Positions 8,180 through 17,026 of a stretch of DNA of 64,000 bases are shown one piece after another. The first letter of the stretch is position 1; every line of letters begins with the position of its first letter. The notes beneath the pieces were generated by a model that was given only the letters and a program-made list of their open reading frames with translations, did no database searches and was not told the origin of the DNA. Origin of the DNA: Pseudomonas sp. PB106. GTDB taxonomy: Bacteria > Pseudomonadota > Gammaproteobacteria > Pseudomonadales > Pseudomonadaceae. Both the position numbers and the translations under genes were made by a program. Location: contig NZ_RWIM01000209.1 of assembly GCF_009764645.1 (NCBI RefSeq), forward strand, positions 1-64,000, read 5' to 3'.

Positions 8180-10768
8180 TTATGCTGCTGCCGGTTCAGG
8201 CTTGGCCGCCGGTTTCGGCAACGACGACAGGAACGCCATGATCAGCGCCGCCAGATACGGCAGCGACTGCACCAGCAACATCACCACCCAGAAGCGCATG
8301 TCGTTGCTCGGGATGCCGTTGACTAGATAGATCCCCAGTGCCGCGCCCCACAGCAGCAGCATGATGAACAACTCTTCCCGCGCTTCGGAAATCGCCACCC
8401 AGAAGCCGTGGTTGTCGGCGTTTTTCGGCGTGCGGAAGAACGGAATGCTGCTGGTGAAGAAGCCGTACAGCACCGCTTTGGCGATGGTGTGCGACAACGC
8501 CAGCCCGGCCAGTGCCGCGCAGAAGGCATCTTTCAGGTTCACGCCGACAGCGCGACGGTAGAGGAAGATGATCTTGCCGACCTTGAACACAAACAGCGCC
8601 AGCGGCGGGATTGCGAAAATCAGCAGCGGCGGATCGACCCGCTGCGGCACGATGATCATCGCCGCCGACCACAACAGCGCGCCGACGGTGAAGAAAATGT
8701 TCATGCCGTCCGCGACCCACGGCAACCAGCCCGCGAGGAAGTGGTAGCGCTGGCCGCGCGTCAGTTCGGTGTCCTTGCCGCGCAGCAGGCTGCCGGTGTG
8801 ACGCTTGATGATCTGGATCGCACCGTAGGCCCAGCGGAAACGCTGCTTTTTGAAGTCGATGAACGTATCGGGCATCAACCCTTTGCCGTAACTGTCGTGG
8901 TAATACGCTGCCGACAGGCCTTTTTCGAACACGCGCAGACCGAGTTCGGCGTCTTCACAGATGCACCAGTCAGCCCAGCCCAACTCTTCCAGCACCGAAC
9001 GACGGGTCATGGTCATGGTGCCGTGCTGGATGATCGCGTCACGGTCGTTTCGAGTGACCATGCCGATGTGGAAGAAGCCTTTGTATTCGGCGTAGCAGAG
9101 CTTCTTGAAGGTGCTTTCGTTCTGGTCGCGATAATCCTGCGGCGACTGCACCACGGCGATTTTCGGGTCGGCGAAGTGCGGCACCATGTGCTTGAGCCAT
9201 TTCGGGTGCACGCAGTAATCGGAGTCGATCACCGCGATCACTTCGGCGTCCTTGGCGGTGTGCGGAATCAGGTAGTTCAGCGCGCCGCCCTTGAACCCGG
9301 CCAGGGGCGAGACGTGGAAGAACTTGAAGCGTGGGCCGAGGGTTGCGCAATAGTCGCGCACCGGTTCCCACACCGCTGGATCCTTGGTGTTGTTGTCGAT
9401 GATCAGGACTTCGTAGTCCGGGTAATCGAGGGCGGCGAGGGCGTCGAGGGTCTGTTTGACCATCTCCGGCGGCTCGTTGTAGCACGGCACGTGGATCGAC
9501 ACTTTCGGGCGATAGCTGGAGTCGCCCTCGACCGGCAGGAATTCGCGTCGGCGCTTGGGAATCCACACCGCTTCGGCCAGTTCATGCGCTTCGGTGAGCA
9601 GTACGATAAACACCCCGAGCGCGCCGAGCGCCAAGAGGAAACCGACCGTCAAACTGAACCAGGTGCTGTATTGCAGGCTGTAGTCGTAACCGATCCATAC
9701 CAGCACCGATCCGCAAAGGAACGCGATAAAGGTCAGGAAGATCCGCCCGCGCTGACGCAGGGCCGAGCCGTCGATCATCAGCAAGGTCAGCGACAACAGC
9801 GCCAGCACCACTGAGCCGATGGCCAGCACGCGCCATTGCGGGATGGCGACCACCGGGCCTTCGAAGTTGAATTTCTGCTGGCGCGCAGCGTTGAACACGC
9901 CCCAATACGCGCCGACCGAGCCTTCGTCGCTGGCCTTCCACGGCTGGTCAAACGCTTCGATCACGAAGTAGTTGAAGCCCTGGCGGTTGAGCTTGTTGAC
10001 CAGATTGCGCAGATAGATCGCCTGATCCGCCGGCGACGCATCGGCGCCACCGCGCATGCGGCCGTTGCTCGGCCAGCCGACCTCGGAGAGTAGCAGCGGT
10101 TTCTTCGGGAACAGCTTTTTCAAGTCGCGAGCGCGGTCGAACACGAACTGCCCGGCCTTATCGACCGGGATGAACTCCCAGTACGGCAGAACGTGGGCGG
10201 CGATCAGGTCAACGTGCTTGGCCAGCTCCGGGTGTTCTTCCCAAACATGCCATTGCTCGGAGGTAGTCACCGGCACTTTCACCGCCGCGCGCACGCGATC
10301 AAGCAGCACGCTGAGTTGTTCGGCGGTGATTTCCTTGCGGAAGATCGCTTCGTTACCGACCACCACGCGAACCACGCTGCGCGAGGTGTTGGCCAGTTCG
10401 ATGGCGCGCTGGATTTCCCGTTCGTTGCGTTCCTGATCGGGGCTGATCCAGATCCCCAACGTCACGCGCAGGCCGAATTCCTCAGCCAGTTTCGGGATGT
10501 CTTGCAGCGAACCGTCGACTGAGTAGATGCGGATGTTGTCCGTCAGCTTGCTCATGATCTCCAGGTCGCGGCGCATTTCTTCGTCAGACGGATACTGATC
10601 CTTCTGCGGATATTGTCCCTGCTGGAACGGCGAATAGGAGAAACCGGAGATCTGCTCCGGCCAGTTCGGCGCGGAAACCGGGCGATTGATCAGCGCCCAG
10701 AAACCGGTGAACAGGGCAGCGATTGCCAGAACCACCACCAGGTTGAGTCCAAATTTACGCGATGACAT
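8180..10768 (-). CDS. ndvB: NdvB-like beta-1,3-glucan glucosyltransferase
   Basis: An 862-residue membrane protein joining a GH17-like glucanase/transglycosylase domain (about residues 30-305, after an N-terminal anchor) to a processive GT2 domain. The GT2 part shows DNNTKD, DSDYC, CEDAELGLRV and the QRFRW product-binding motif. Membrane helices flank it on both sides. This layout matches P. aeruginosa NdvB, which makes periplasmic cyclic beta-1,3-glucans linked to biofilm antibiotic tolerance; the role here is inferred. ATG (MSSRKFG) is preferred, but an in-frame TTG lies six codons earlier and neither has a strong SD. It ends at a clear terminator. Confidence 0.88.
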   Translation of the reverse strand: MSSRKFGLNLVVVLAIAALFTGFWALINRPVSAPNWPEQISGFSYSPFQQGQYPQKDQYPSDEEMRRDLEIMSKLTDNIRIYSVDGSLQDIPKLAEEFGLRVTLGIWISPDQERNEREIQRAIELANTSRSVVRVVVGNEAIFRKEITAEQLSVLLDRVRAAVKVPVTTSEQWHVWEEHPELAKHVDLIAAHVLPYWEFIPVDKAGQFVFDRARDLKKLFPKKPLLLSEVGWPSNGRMRGGADASPADQAIYLRNLVNKLNRQGFNYFVIEAFDQPWKASDEGSVGAYWGVFNAARQQKFNFEGPVVAIPQWRVLAIGSVVLALLSLTLLMIDGSALRQRGRIFLTFIAFLCGSVLVWIGYDYSLQYSTWFSLTVGFLLALGALGVFIVLLTEAHELAEAVWIPKRRREFLPVEGDSSYRPKVSIHVPCYNEPPEMVKQTLDALAALDYPDYEVLIIDNNTKDPAVWEPVRDYCATLGPRFKFFHVSPLAGFKGGALNYLIPHTAKDAEVIAVIDSDYCVHPKWLKHMVPHFADPKIAVVQSPQDYRDQNESTFKKLCYAEYKGFFHIGMVTRNDRDAIIQHGTMTMTRRSVLEELGWADWCICEDAELGLRVFEKGLSAAYYHDSYGKGLMPDTFIDFKKQRFRWAYGAIQIIKRHTGSLLRGKDTELTRGQRYHFLAGWLPWVADGMNIFFTVGALLWSAAMIIVPQRVDPPLLIFAIPPLALFVFKVGKIIFLYRRAVGVNLKDAFCAALAGLALSHTIAKAVLYGFFTSSIPFFRTPKNADNHGFWVAISEAREELFIMLLLWGAALGIYLVNGIPSNDMRFWVVMLLVQSLPYLAALIMAFLSSLPKPAAKPEPAAA

Positions 10769-10932
10769 AGCTATTTCGGGTTCCAAAGGCTGTGGAACGA
10801 AGGATCGGTCGGCTAGACGCCCGAGGGGCGCGCATCCTACACCGGCAGTTCACAAGTCGTACATCGGACAGGGAAATGCCCGACATTGGGCAGCCGACTT
10901 TGACTTAAGTTCTTACACTTGTAGCTGCAGGC

Positions 10933-10962
10933 TTAGAACTTGTCGTCGCGTGGCCCTATAAT
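10933..10962 (+). promoter_or_regulatory. Promoter of tcdA
   Basis: A perfect TATAAT lies 27 bases before the start codon, with a TTAGAA -35 at 18-base spacing. The -35 is weak. The gap also holds the 5' end of divergent ndvB. Confidence 0.6.
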
Positions 10963-10988
10963 GCGCGCCGGTTTTTGGGGTAATGGTC

Positions 10989-11801
10989 ATGAGTACAGAA
11001 GATCCGCGGTTTGCAGGCATCGCCCGTTTGTATGGCATCGAGGGCCTGGAGCGCTTGCGCGCGGCCCATGTGGCGATTGTCGGCGTCGGTGGCGTCGGTT
11101 CCTGGGCGGCGGAAGCCATGGCCCGGTGTGGGGTTGGCGAGATTTCGCTGTTCGACCTCGATGACGTCTGCGTCAGCAACGCCAACCGCCAGTTGCACGC
11201 GCTGGACAGCACCGTCGGCAAACCCAAAGTCGAGGTCATGGCCGAGCGCCTGCGCGGGATCAACCCGGATTGCACCGTGCATGCGGTGGCGGATTTCGTC
11301 ACCCGCGACACCATGGCCGAATACATCACGCCGAATATTGATTGCGTGATTGACTGCATCGACGCGGTCAACGCCAAGGCTGCGCTGATTGCCTGGTGCA
11401 AGCGCCGCAAGATCCAGATCATCACCACTGGCGGCGCCGGCGGGCAGATTGATCCGACGCTGATTCAGGTGTGCGACCTCAACCGCACGTTCAATGACCC
11501 GTTGGCCTCGAAAGTGCGTTCGACGTTGCGTCGTGATTACGGCTTCTCACGTACCATGACCCGCCATTACAGCGTGCCGTGCGTGTTTTCCACGGAACAA
11601 CTGCGCTATCCGAAGCCGGATGGCAGCATTTGTTTGCAGAAGAGTTTTGTTGGCGACGGTGTGAAGCTGGACTGTGCCGGCGGGTTTGGTGCGGTGATGA
11701 TGGTTACGGCAACGTTCGGCATGGTCGCGGCGACCAAGGCTGTGGACAAGATTGTCGCGGGTGTGCGGCGTCCTTCAGATCGGGTTAAACCTCAGGTCTG
11801 A
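10989..11801 (+). CDS. tcdA: tRNA threonylcarbamoyladenosine dehydratase TcdA
   Basis: A 270-residue E1-like enzyme that dehydrates t6A37 of tRNA to the cyclic ct6A form using ATP. The nucleotide-binding loop is GVGGVGSWAAEAMARCG, followed by ISLFDLDDVCVSNANRQ typical of the ThiF/MoeB fold, and AEYITPNIDCVIDCIDAVNAK. In E. coli TcdA (CsdL) receives sulfur flow from CsdA-CsdE, whose genes converge with it here. The second of two close ATG codons is chosen because GGGG is 8 bases before it but only 2 bases before the first. A strong TATAAT lies upstream. Confidence 0.95.
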   Translation: MSTEDPRFAGIARLYGIEGLERLRAAHVAIVGVGGVGSWAAEAMARCGVGEISLFDLDDVCVSNANRQLHALDSTVGKPKVEVMAERLRGINPDCTVHAVADFVTRDTMAEYITPNIDCVIDCIDAVNAKAALIAWCKRRKIQIITTGGAGGQIDPTLIQVCDLNRTFNDPLASKVRSTLRRDYGFSRTMTRHYSVPCVFSTEQLRYPKPDGSICLQKSFVGDGVKLDCAGGFGAVMMVTATFGMVAATKAVDKIVAGVRRPSDRVKPQV

Positions 11802-11813
11802 CGTTGGGGCTTT

Positions 11814-11924
11814 GATCGTTCCCACGCTCCGCGTGGGAATGCAGCCCGGGACGCTCCGCGTCCCACCCAAAGTGGAACGCGGAGCGTCCGTGGAGTCATT
11901 CCCACGCAGAGCGTGGGAACGATC
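11814..11924. repeat. REP pair (BIME), GATCGTTCCCACGC family
   Basis: The pair begins GATCGTTCCCACGCTCCGCG and ends with the inverse. It is the same family and layout as the copy after the cold-shock gene and again lies between convergent stop codons, here tcdA and csdE. Confidence 0.88.
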
Positions 11925-11929
11925 ATCGG

Positions 11930-12334
11930 TTAGCGCGCCAACTCATTCATCCGCTGGAGCACGGCATTCAGGCCATTGCTGCGCGAGGGCGATAGCTGGC
12001 GCGAAAGGCCGAGCTGATTGAACCAGTCCGGCAAATCAACCTGCTGCAATTCAGCCGCCGACAACCCGTTAACCCGCAACAGCAATAACGCCACCAACCC
12101 GCGAATCATCCGCGCATCGCTGCTGGCGCTGAATTGCCAGTGACCGTCACGCAAATCCCCAACCAGCCACACCTGACTCTCACAGCCATGCACCCGGTTG
12201 GCCTCGCACTTGTCCGCGTCATCCAGCTGCGGCAGACGATCACCCAACTGCATCAACAACCGCGCCCGCTGTTCCCAGCCAGCCGCGTTTTGAAACGTTT
12301 GCAGCGCTTCGGCAGCCTCGACCGGCAAGCTCAT
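11930..12334 (-). CDS. csdE: Sulfur acceptor protein CsdE (SufE family)
   Basis: A 134-residue SufE-fold protein that takes persulfide sulfur from CsdA. The acceptor Cys is Cys51 in VHGCESQVWL, the family signature. FSASSDARMIRGLVALLLL and LGLSRQLSPSRSNGLNAV follow, as in SufE/CsdE. It overlaps the csdA stop by four bases (ATGA), so the two are almost certainly translated together. Proximity to csdA rather than to an Fe-S scaffold argues for CsdE over SufE. Confidence 0.93.
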   Translation of the reverse strand: MSLPVEAAEALQTFQNAAGWEQRARLLMQLGDRLPQLDDADKCEANRVHGCESQVWLVGDLRDGHWQFSASSDARMIRGLVALLLLRVNGLSAAELQQVDLPDWFNQLGLSRQLSPSRSNGLNAVLQRMNELAR

Positions 12335-13536
12335 CGCAACAACTCCAGCGCCTGATCCAGCGCTTCAAAGAAGCGCTCCAGATCTTCGGAATCGTTGTAC
12401 AGCGCCAGCGACACACGTATCGCCCCGGCCAGCTCGAAGCTTTTCAACAGCGGCATTGCGCAATGATGTCCGGCGCGCACGGCGATGCCTTGTTCGGTGA
12501 GCAAGTGCGCCAGATCGGCGTTGTGCACACCTTCCACGACAAAACTGGCCAGCGCCAATTGCGGCTTGCCGAGCAATCGAATGCCGTTACGCGCCGCGAG
12601 GCCACGCAGTAAATAATCATGCAGCGCCGCTTCATGGGCCGACACCGCGTCTTGATCCAGGCCGGCCAGATAATCGAGCGTCGCGCCGAGGCCGATCACG
12701 CTGGCTATCGGCGGCGTCCCCGCTTCGAAACCCAACGGAGCAGGGCGGAAGCGCGAATCCTGATAGTTGGCTTCCAGCACCATTTCGCCGCCAAACTGCC
12801 AAGGCTTCAGTTGTTCAAGTGCAGCATTGCGCCCGAACAGAACGCCCAGACCATCCGGTCCATACAGCTTGTGACTGGAAAATACATAGAAGTCGCAACC
12901 CAGCGCCTGCACGTCATGGCGACCATGCACCACACCTTGCGCGCCATCGACCACGGTCAACGCGTTCTGCGCTTTGGCCATGCCCAGCAGTGCCGGCAGC
13001 GGTTGCCACGCACCCAACACGTTGGAAAGTTGACTGACCGCGAGCAATCGCGTGCGCGGGCCGATCAAGTGCACGGCGGCAGCAAGGTCGATCAAGCCGT
13101 CGACGTCCAGCGGCAGGATCACCAGTTTCAGATGGCGCCGTTGTGCCAGTTGCTGCCACGGCAGCAGGTTGGCGTGATGCTCCAGGGCGCTGATGACAAT
13201 TTCATCGCCCGGATGGAGAAGATGTTCAAGGCCATAGGCCAAGAGGTTCAGCGCACTGGTGGCGCCGTGGGTAAAGATGATCTGCCCGCTGTCACCAGCA
13301 TTCAGCCATTGCGCGACCTTGAGCCGACTGTCCTCGAACGCCTGCGTCGCGTGAGCGCCCGGCAGGTGTTGCGCACGATGCACATTGGCTGCGCCATTGG
13401 CGTAGTAATGCGTCAGTGCGTCGAGCAGGGCTTGGGGTTTTTGCGTGGTGGCGGCGTTGTCCAGATAAGTCTGGTCTTGCCGTTGCAGTGCGGCGATGGC
13501 CGGGAAGTCGGCACGCCACGGGGAGGGAATCATCAT
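12331..13536 (-). CDS. csdA: Cysteine desulfurase CsdA
   Basis: A 401-residue PLP enzyme of the SufS/CsdA group that converts cysteine to alanine and enzyme-bound persulfide. The PLP lysine is Lys223 in FSSHKLYGPDGLG and the active Cys is Cys359 in RAGHHCAMPLL. AQHLPGAHATQAFEDSR is the conserved N-terminal block. Start: MM pair with AGGG eight bases upstream; a longer frame reads through spacer. Together with CsdE and the convergent TcdA this forms the CSD sulfur system. Confidence 0.94.
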   Translation of the reverse strand: MMIPSPWRADFPAIAALQRQDQTYLDNAATTQKPQALLDALTHYYANGAANVHRAQHLPGAHATQAFEDSRLKVAQWLNAGDSGQIIFTHGATSALNLLAYGLEHLLHPGDEIVISALEHHANLLPWQQLAQRRHLKLVILPLDVDGLIDLAAAVHLIGPRTRLLAVSQLSNVLGAWQPLPALLGMAKAQNALTVVDGAQGVVHGRHDVQALGCDFYVFSSHKLYGPDGLGVLFGRNAALEQLKPWQFGGEMVLEANYQDSRFRPAPLGFEAGTPPIASVIGLGATLDYLAGLDQDAVSAHEAALHDYLLRGLAARNGIRLLGKPQLALASFVVEGVHNADLAHLLTEQGIAVRAGHHCAMPLLKSFELAGAIRVSLALYNDSEDLERFFEALDQALELLR

Positions 13537-13577
13537 CTGTTCAGCCCTGTGAACTTGGGCGGGTATACACCGAACCT

Positions 13578-13667
13578 TGTGGGAGCGAGCTTGCTCGCGA
13601 AAGCGTCGTGTCATTCAGCACTGTTGTTGACTGACCGGACGCCTTCGCGAGCAAGCTCGCTCCCACA
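13578..13667. repeat. REP hairpin, GGGAGCGAGCTTGCTCGC family
   Basis: TGTGGGAGCGAGCTTGCTCG is mirrored by CGAGCAAGCTCGCTCCCACA around a 40-base centre. It lies between dapD's stop and csdA's start. Its core relates to the tandem array at the left edge and to the copy after accA. Confidence 0.9.
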
Positions 13668-13685
13668 GGGGGATCGTATGGCTGC

Positions 13686-14720
13686 TTAGTTGTGAGCGTG
13701 CAGCGCTTCGTTCAGTTCGATCGCCGACTTGTGGGTTTTGCATTCCACAGCGCCGGTTTCCGAATTGCGACGGAACAGCAGGTCAGCCTGACCGGCCAGC
13801 TCACGTGCCTTCACGACTTTAACCAGGTTGTTGTTTTCGTCCAGCAGCGCAACCTTGGTGCCAGCGGTCACGTACAGGCCCGACTCAACAGTGTTGCGGT
13901 CGCCCAACGGAATGCCGATACCAGCGTTGGCGCCGATCAGGCAGCCTTCGCCAACCTTGATCACGATGTTGCCGCCGCCCGACAGGGTGCCCATGGTCGA
14001 GCAACCGCCGCCCAGGTCCGAACCCTTCCCGACGAACACGCCAGCCGATACGCGGCCTTCGATCATGCCCGGGCCTTCGGTGCCGGCGTTGAAGTTGATG
14101 AAACCTTCGTGCATCACGGTGGTGCCTTCGCCCACGTAAGCGCCCAGACGCAGACGTGCCGCATCAGCGATACGCACGCCGGCCGGAACCACGTAGTCGG
14201 TCATTTTCGGGAATTTGTCCACCGAGAACACTTCCAGCAGATCGCCACGCAGACGGGCTTCCAGTTGCATTTCCGCCAGTTCGCTCAGGTCGATGGCGCC
14301 TTGGCTGGTCCACGCCACGTTCGGCAGCAGCGGGAAAATCCCGGCCAGGCTCACGCCGTGCGGCTTGACCAGACGGTGCGACAGCAGGTGCAGCTTGAGG
14401 TAAGCCTCAGGCGTCGAAGTCAGTTGAGCATCTTCAGCCAGCAAAGTGGCGACCAGCGGCTTGTGGCTTTCAGCCAGACGGGTCAGCAGCTTGCCTTGCA
14501 CGGCATCGATGCCTTTCACGGCTTCAGCCAGTTGCGCCGCTTGTGCGGTGGTGAAGGTGATGGCCTGGTTGCCTTCGGTGTAACCGAGGATCGGCGCAAC
14601 AGCAGCGACCAGTTCGGCCGAAGGATTGAGCAGCGGCTGTGCGTAGAACACTTCCAGCCACGCGCCTTGACGGTTCTGAGTGCCGACACCAAAGGCGATG
14701 CTGAACAGGGAATTGGACAT
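13686..14720 (-). CDS. dapD: Tetrahydrodipicolinate N-succinyltransferase DapD
   Basis: A 344-residue enzyme that transfers succinyl from succinyl-CoA to tetrahydrodipicolinate, an early step of the succinylase route to lysine and diaminopimelate. A left-handed beta-helix of hexapeptide repeats fills about residues 180-290 (AYVGEGTTVMHEGFINFNAG, GRVSAGVFVGKGSDLGGG, GANAGIGIPLGDRNTV). The length places it in the longer pseudomonad/actinobacterial DapD class. An ArsC-like gene lies just upstream on the same strand, 33 bases away, probably in the same operon. Confidence 0.96.
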   Translation of the reverse strand: MSNSLFSIAFGVGTQNRQGAWLEVFYAQPLLNPSAELVAAVAPILGYTEGNQAITFTTAQAAQLAEAVKGIDAVQGKLLTRLAESHKPLVATLLAEDAQLTSTPEAYLKLHLLSHRLVKPHGVSLAGIFPLLPNVAWTSQGAIDLSELAEMQLEARLRGDLLEVFSVDKFPKMTDYVVPAGVRIADAARLRLGAYVGEGTTVMHEGFINFNAGTEGPGMIEGRVSAGVFVGKGSDLGGGCSTMGTLSGGGNIVIKVGEGCLIGANAGIGIPLGDRNTVESGLYVTAGTKVALLDENNNLVKVVKARELAGQADLLFRRNSETGAVECKTHKSAIELNEALHAHN

Positions 14721-14753
14721 GTAAATACACCTCTACAAAGAGTGACGGGCTGC

Positions 14754-15116
14754 TTACTTCAGAGCGGCCGCGTAGATATCTGGCTTGAAGCCAATCAGGG
14801 TTCGGTCACCGAGATCGAGCACCGGGCGCTTGATCATCGAGGGTTGAGCGAGCATCAGTTCGATGGCTTTCGACTGGTCGAGATCGGCTTTGCGTTCGTC
14901 GTCGAGTTTGCGAAAGGTCGTGCCTGCGCGGTTCAACACCGTTTGCCAGCCGTGTTCGTCACACCATTGGGTCAGGTGCTCACGGTCGATGCCGGCGGTT
15001 TTGTAATCGTGAAAGTCGTAGCTGACAGCGTGTTCATCGAGCCAGGTGCGCGCCTTCTTCATGGTGTCGCAGGCTTTGATGCCGAAAAGGTGCAACGTTT
15101 TACTTGAAACGGTCAA
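14754..15116 (-). CDS. ArsC/Spx-family thioredoxin-fold protein (YffB-like)
   Basis: A 120-residue protein of the ArsC superfamily. The N-terminal site is GIKACDTMKKARTWL; it has the single Cys of the YffB/ArsC pattern but not the CXXC of Spx. FRKLDDERKADLD and SMIKRPVLDLGDRTLIGF give the C-terminal block, including the RP motif. YffB-like proteins use glutathione in known structures, but the physiological reaction is not established, and arsenate reduction should not be assumed. It sits with dapD, as in other pseudomonads. Confidence 0.85.
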   Translation of the reverse strand: MTVSSKTLHLFGIKACDTMKKARTWLDEHAVSYDFHDYKTAGIDREHLTQWCDEHGWQTVLNRAGTTFRKLDDERKADLDQSKAIELMLAQPSMIKRPVLDLGDRTLIGFKPDIYAAALK

Positions 15117-15194
15117 GGAATTGCCCCCTTTACAGGTGCTGGAGAAAAATGGTGACGGATTATGCCATGACCCTTCGGCGAATACGCAAAACCC

Positions 15195-15281
15195 TGTAGG
15201 AGCTGTCGAGTGAAACGAGGCTGCGATCTTTTGATTGTGTCTTTAAAGATCAAAAGATCGCAGCGTGCCGCAGCTCCTACA
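15195..15281. repeat. REP-like hairpin, variant of the GGAGCTG family
   Basis: TGTAGGAGCTGTCGAGTGAA and GTGCCGCAGCTCCTACA form the ends, with TGCGATCTTTTGAT and ATCAAAAGATCGCAG pairing nearer the centre. The tip differs from the other copies, so this is a diverged or recombined unit. It lies between the divergent ArsC-like and antiporter genes. Confidence 0.8.
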
Positions 15282-15394
15282 CATTTTTGTGCGGACATCA
15301 GTTGGGGCTGTGCGACATAGGTGCAACGGTCAGACACAGCCTAAGCGGCTAATATGGCAGTTCAACGCTGTCGATTGTCTGAGATTTCCGCTTT

Positions 15395-17026
15395 ATGCAA
15401 ACCGCCTACACCGTTCTGATCCTGCTGATGCTGGTCAGCGTCTCGCGTCTGGTCGGTCGGGTCATCCCGCTGCCATTGCCTCTGGTACAAATCGCCGCCG
15501 GTGCCTTGCTCGCCTGGCCAACGCTCGGTCTGCATGTAGCGCTGGACCCGGAGTTGTTCCTGTTTCTGTTCCTGCCACCGCTGCTGTTTTCCGATGGCTG
15601 GCGCATGCCCAAGCGTGAGTTCTGGCACTTGCGCGGGCCGATTCTGACGCTGGCTGTCGGGTTGGTGCTGTTTACGGTGGTCGGCGCCGGGTACTTCATT
15701 CATTGGCTGCTGCCGGCAATTCCGTTGCCGGTGGCATTTGCCCTGGCCGCCGTGCTGTCGCCGACTGACGCCGTGGCGGTATCGGCGATTTCGCAGAACC
15801 GCTTGCCGACGCCGCTGATGCACATGCTGCAAGGCGAGGCACTGATGAACGATGCGTCGGGTCTGGTGACGTTCAAGTTCGCCTTGGCCGCAGCCATCAC
15901 CGGGGTGTTTTCGCTGACCAACGCCAGCCTGACCTTTGTCGTTGTAGCGCTGGGCGGGCTGGCCGTCGGTGTGGCCTTGAGCTGGCTGGTCGGGCGTCTG
16001 CGCGCGTGGATGATCGCGCGCGGTTGGGACGATCCGGCCACGCACGTGGTGTTCATGCTGCTGTTGCCGTTTGCCGCGTATGTCTTGGCCGAGCGGCTCG
16101 GCGTCTCGGGCATTCTCTCGGCCGTGGCGGCGGGAATGATGCAGAGCTGGCTCGATCTGCTGCCACGGCAGACCAGCACCCGTTTGCTCAACCGTAGTGT
16201 CTGGTCGTTGCTGGAGTTTGCCTTCAACGGTTTGATCTTCCTGCTGCTCGGTCTGCAATTGCCGGACATCATCAAAGCCGTGGTCAGCCATGAACCGACG
16301 TTGTGGCCGACGCTGTTTTATCGCTGCCTCGATGTCATTGCAATCTTCCTCGCCCTGGTGGTGCTGCGGTTTATCTGGGTGCAGAGCATCTGGCGTTTGT
16401 CGGTGCTGTTGCGACGTTGGCGCGGGAAGGGCGATCTGACCCAAGTGCCGACCGCGCGCTCCTGCTGGTTACTGACGGTCGGTGGCGTGCGCGGGGCGGT
16501 GACGCTGGCGGGTGTGATGTCGGTGCCGATGTTGATGGGCGCAGAGGCATTTCCCGAGCGTGATCTGCTGATCTTCATTGCTGCGGGCGTGATTCTGCTG
16601 TCGCTGATCTCGGCCTGTATCGCTCTGCCGTTGTTATTGCGTGGCATCGAGAAGAGTCCGGATGACAAGCGTCGTCAGGAGGTTCGCGACGCCTGGCGCA
16701 AAACCGCCGAGGCGGCGATTCATGCGCTGGAGACTGAGGAGGCCGCCCCGCAGGATGCGGCTCAAGCGGCGCTGGCGGCAGAGTTGAAGGCACGGATCAT
16801 GTCCGAATATCGCCATCAGCTCGAAGTCTTCAATGACTCTGCCGAAGCCCAGGCGTTGGCATTCCAGATGGATTTGCTGGAACGACGGTTACGCCTCAAA
16901 GCCCTGCGGGCTCAGCGCCTGGAACTCTACAGCCTCAGCCGTCACCACCAGATCGGTGATGACGTGCTCAGGGAAGTGCTGGCCGATCTCGATTTGAGTG
17001 AAGCCAACCTGGGGCAGGTCAAATAG
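15395..17026 (+). CDS. Na+/H+ antiporter, CPA1 family
   Basis: A 543-residue protein with about 12 hydrophobic segments through residue 410, then a long hydrophilic helical tail (about 420-540) rich in charged residues. The ion-binding region reads AAVLSPTDAVAVSAIS, and GEALMNDASGLVTFK follows, both typical of the NhaP/YjcE branch. It would exchange cytoplasmic Na+ (or K+) for protons at the inner membrane; ion specificity cannot be read from sequence. Its end overlaps the convergent protease gene by eight bases. Confidence 0.92.
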   Translation: MQTAYTVLILLMLVSVSRLVGRVIPLPLPLVQIAAGALLAWPTLGLHVALDPELFLFLFLPPLLFSDGWRMPKREFWHLRGPILTLAVGLVLFTVVGAGYFIHWLLPAIPLPVAFALAAVLSPTDAVAVSAISQNRLPTPLMHMLQGEALMNDASGLVTFKFALAAAITGVFSLTNASLTFVVVALGGLAVGVALSWLVGRLRAWMIARGWDDPATHVVFMLLLPFAAYVLAERLGVSGILSAVAAGMMQSWLDLLPRQTSTRLLNRSVWSLLEFAFNGLIFLLLGLQLPDIIKAVVSHEPTLWPTLFYRCLDVIAIFLALVVLRFIWVQSIWRLSVLLRRWRGKGDLTQVPTARSCWLLTVGGVRGAVTLAGVMSVPMLMGAEAFPERDLLIFIAAGVILLSLISACIALPLLLRGIEKSPDDKRRQEVRDAWRKTAEAAIHALETEEAAPQDAAQAALAAELKARIMSEYRHQLEVFNDSAEAQALAFQMDLLERRLRLKALRAQRLELYSLSRHHQIGDDVLREVLADLDLSEANLGQVK

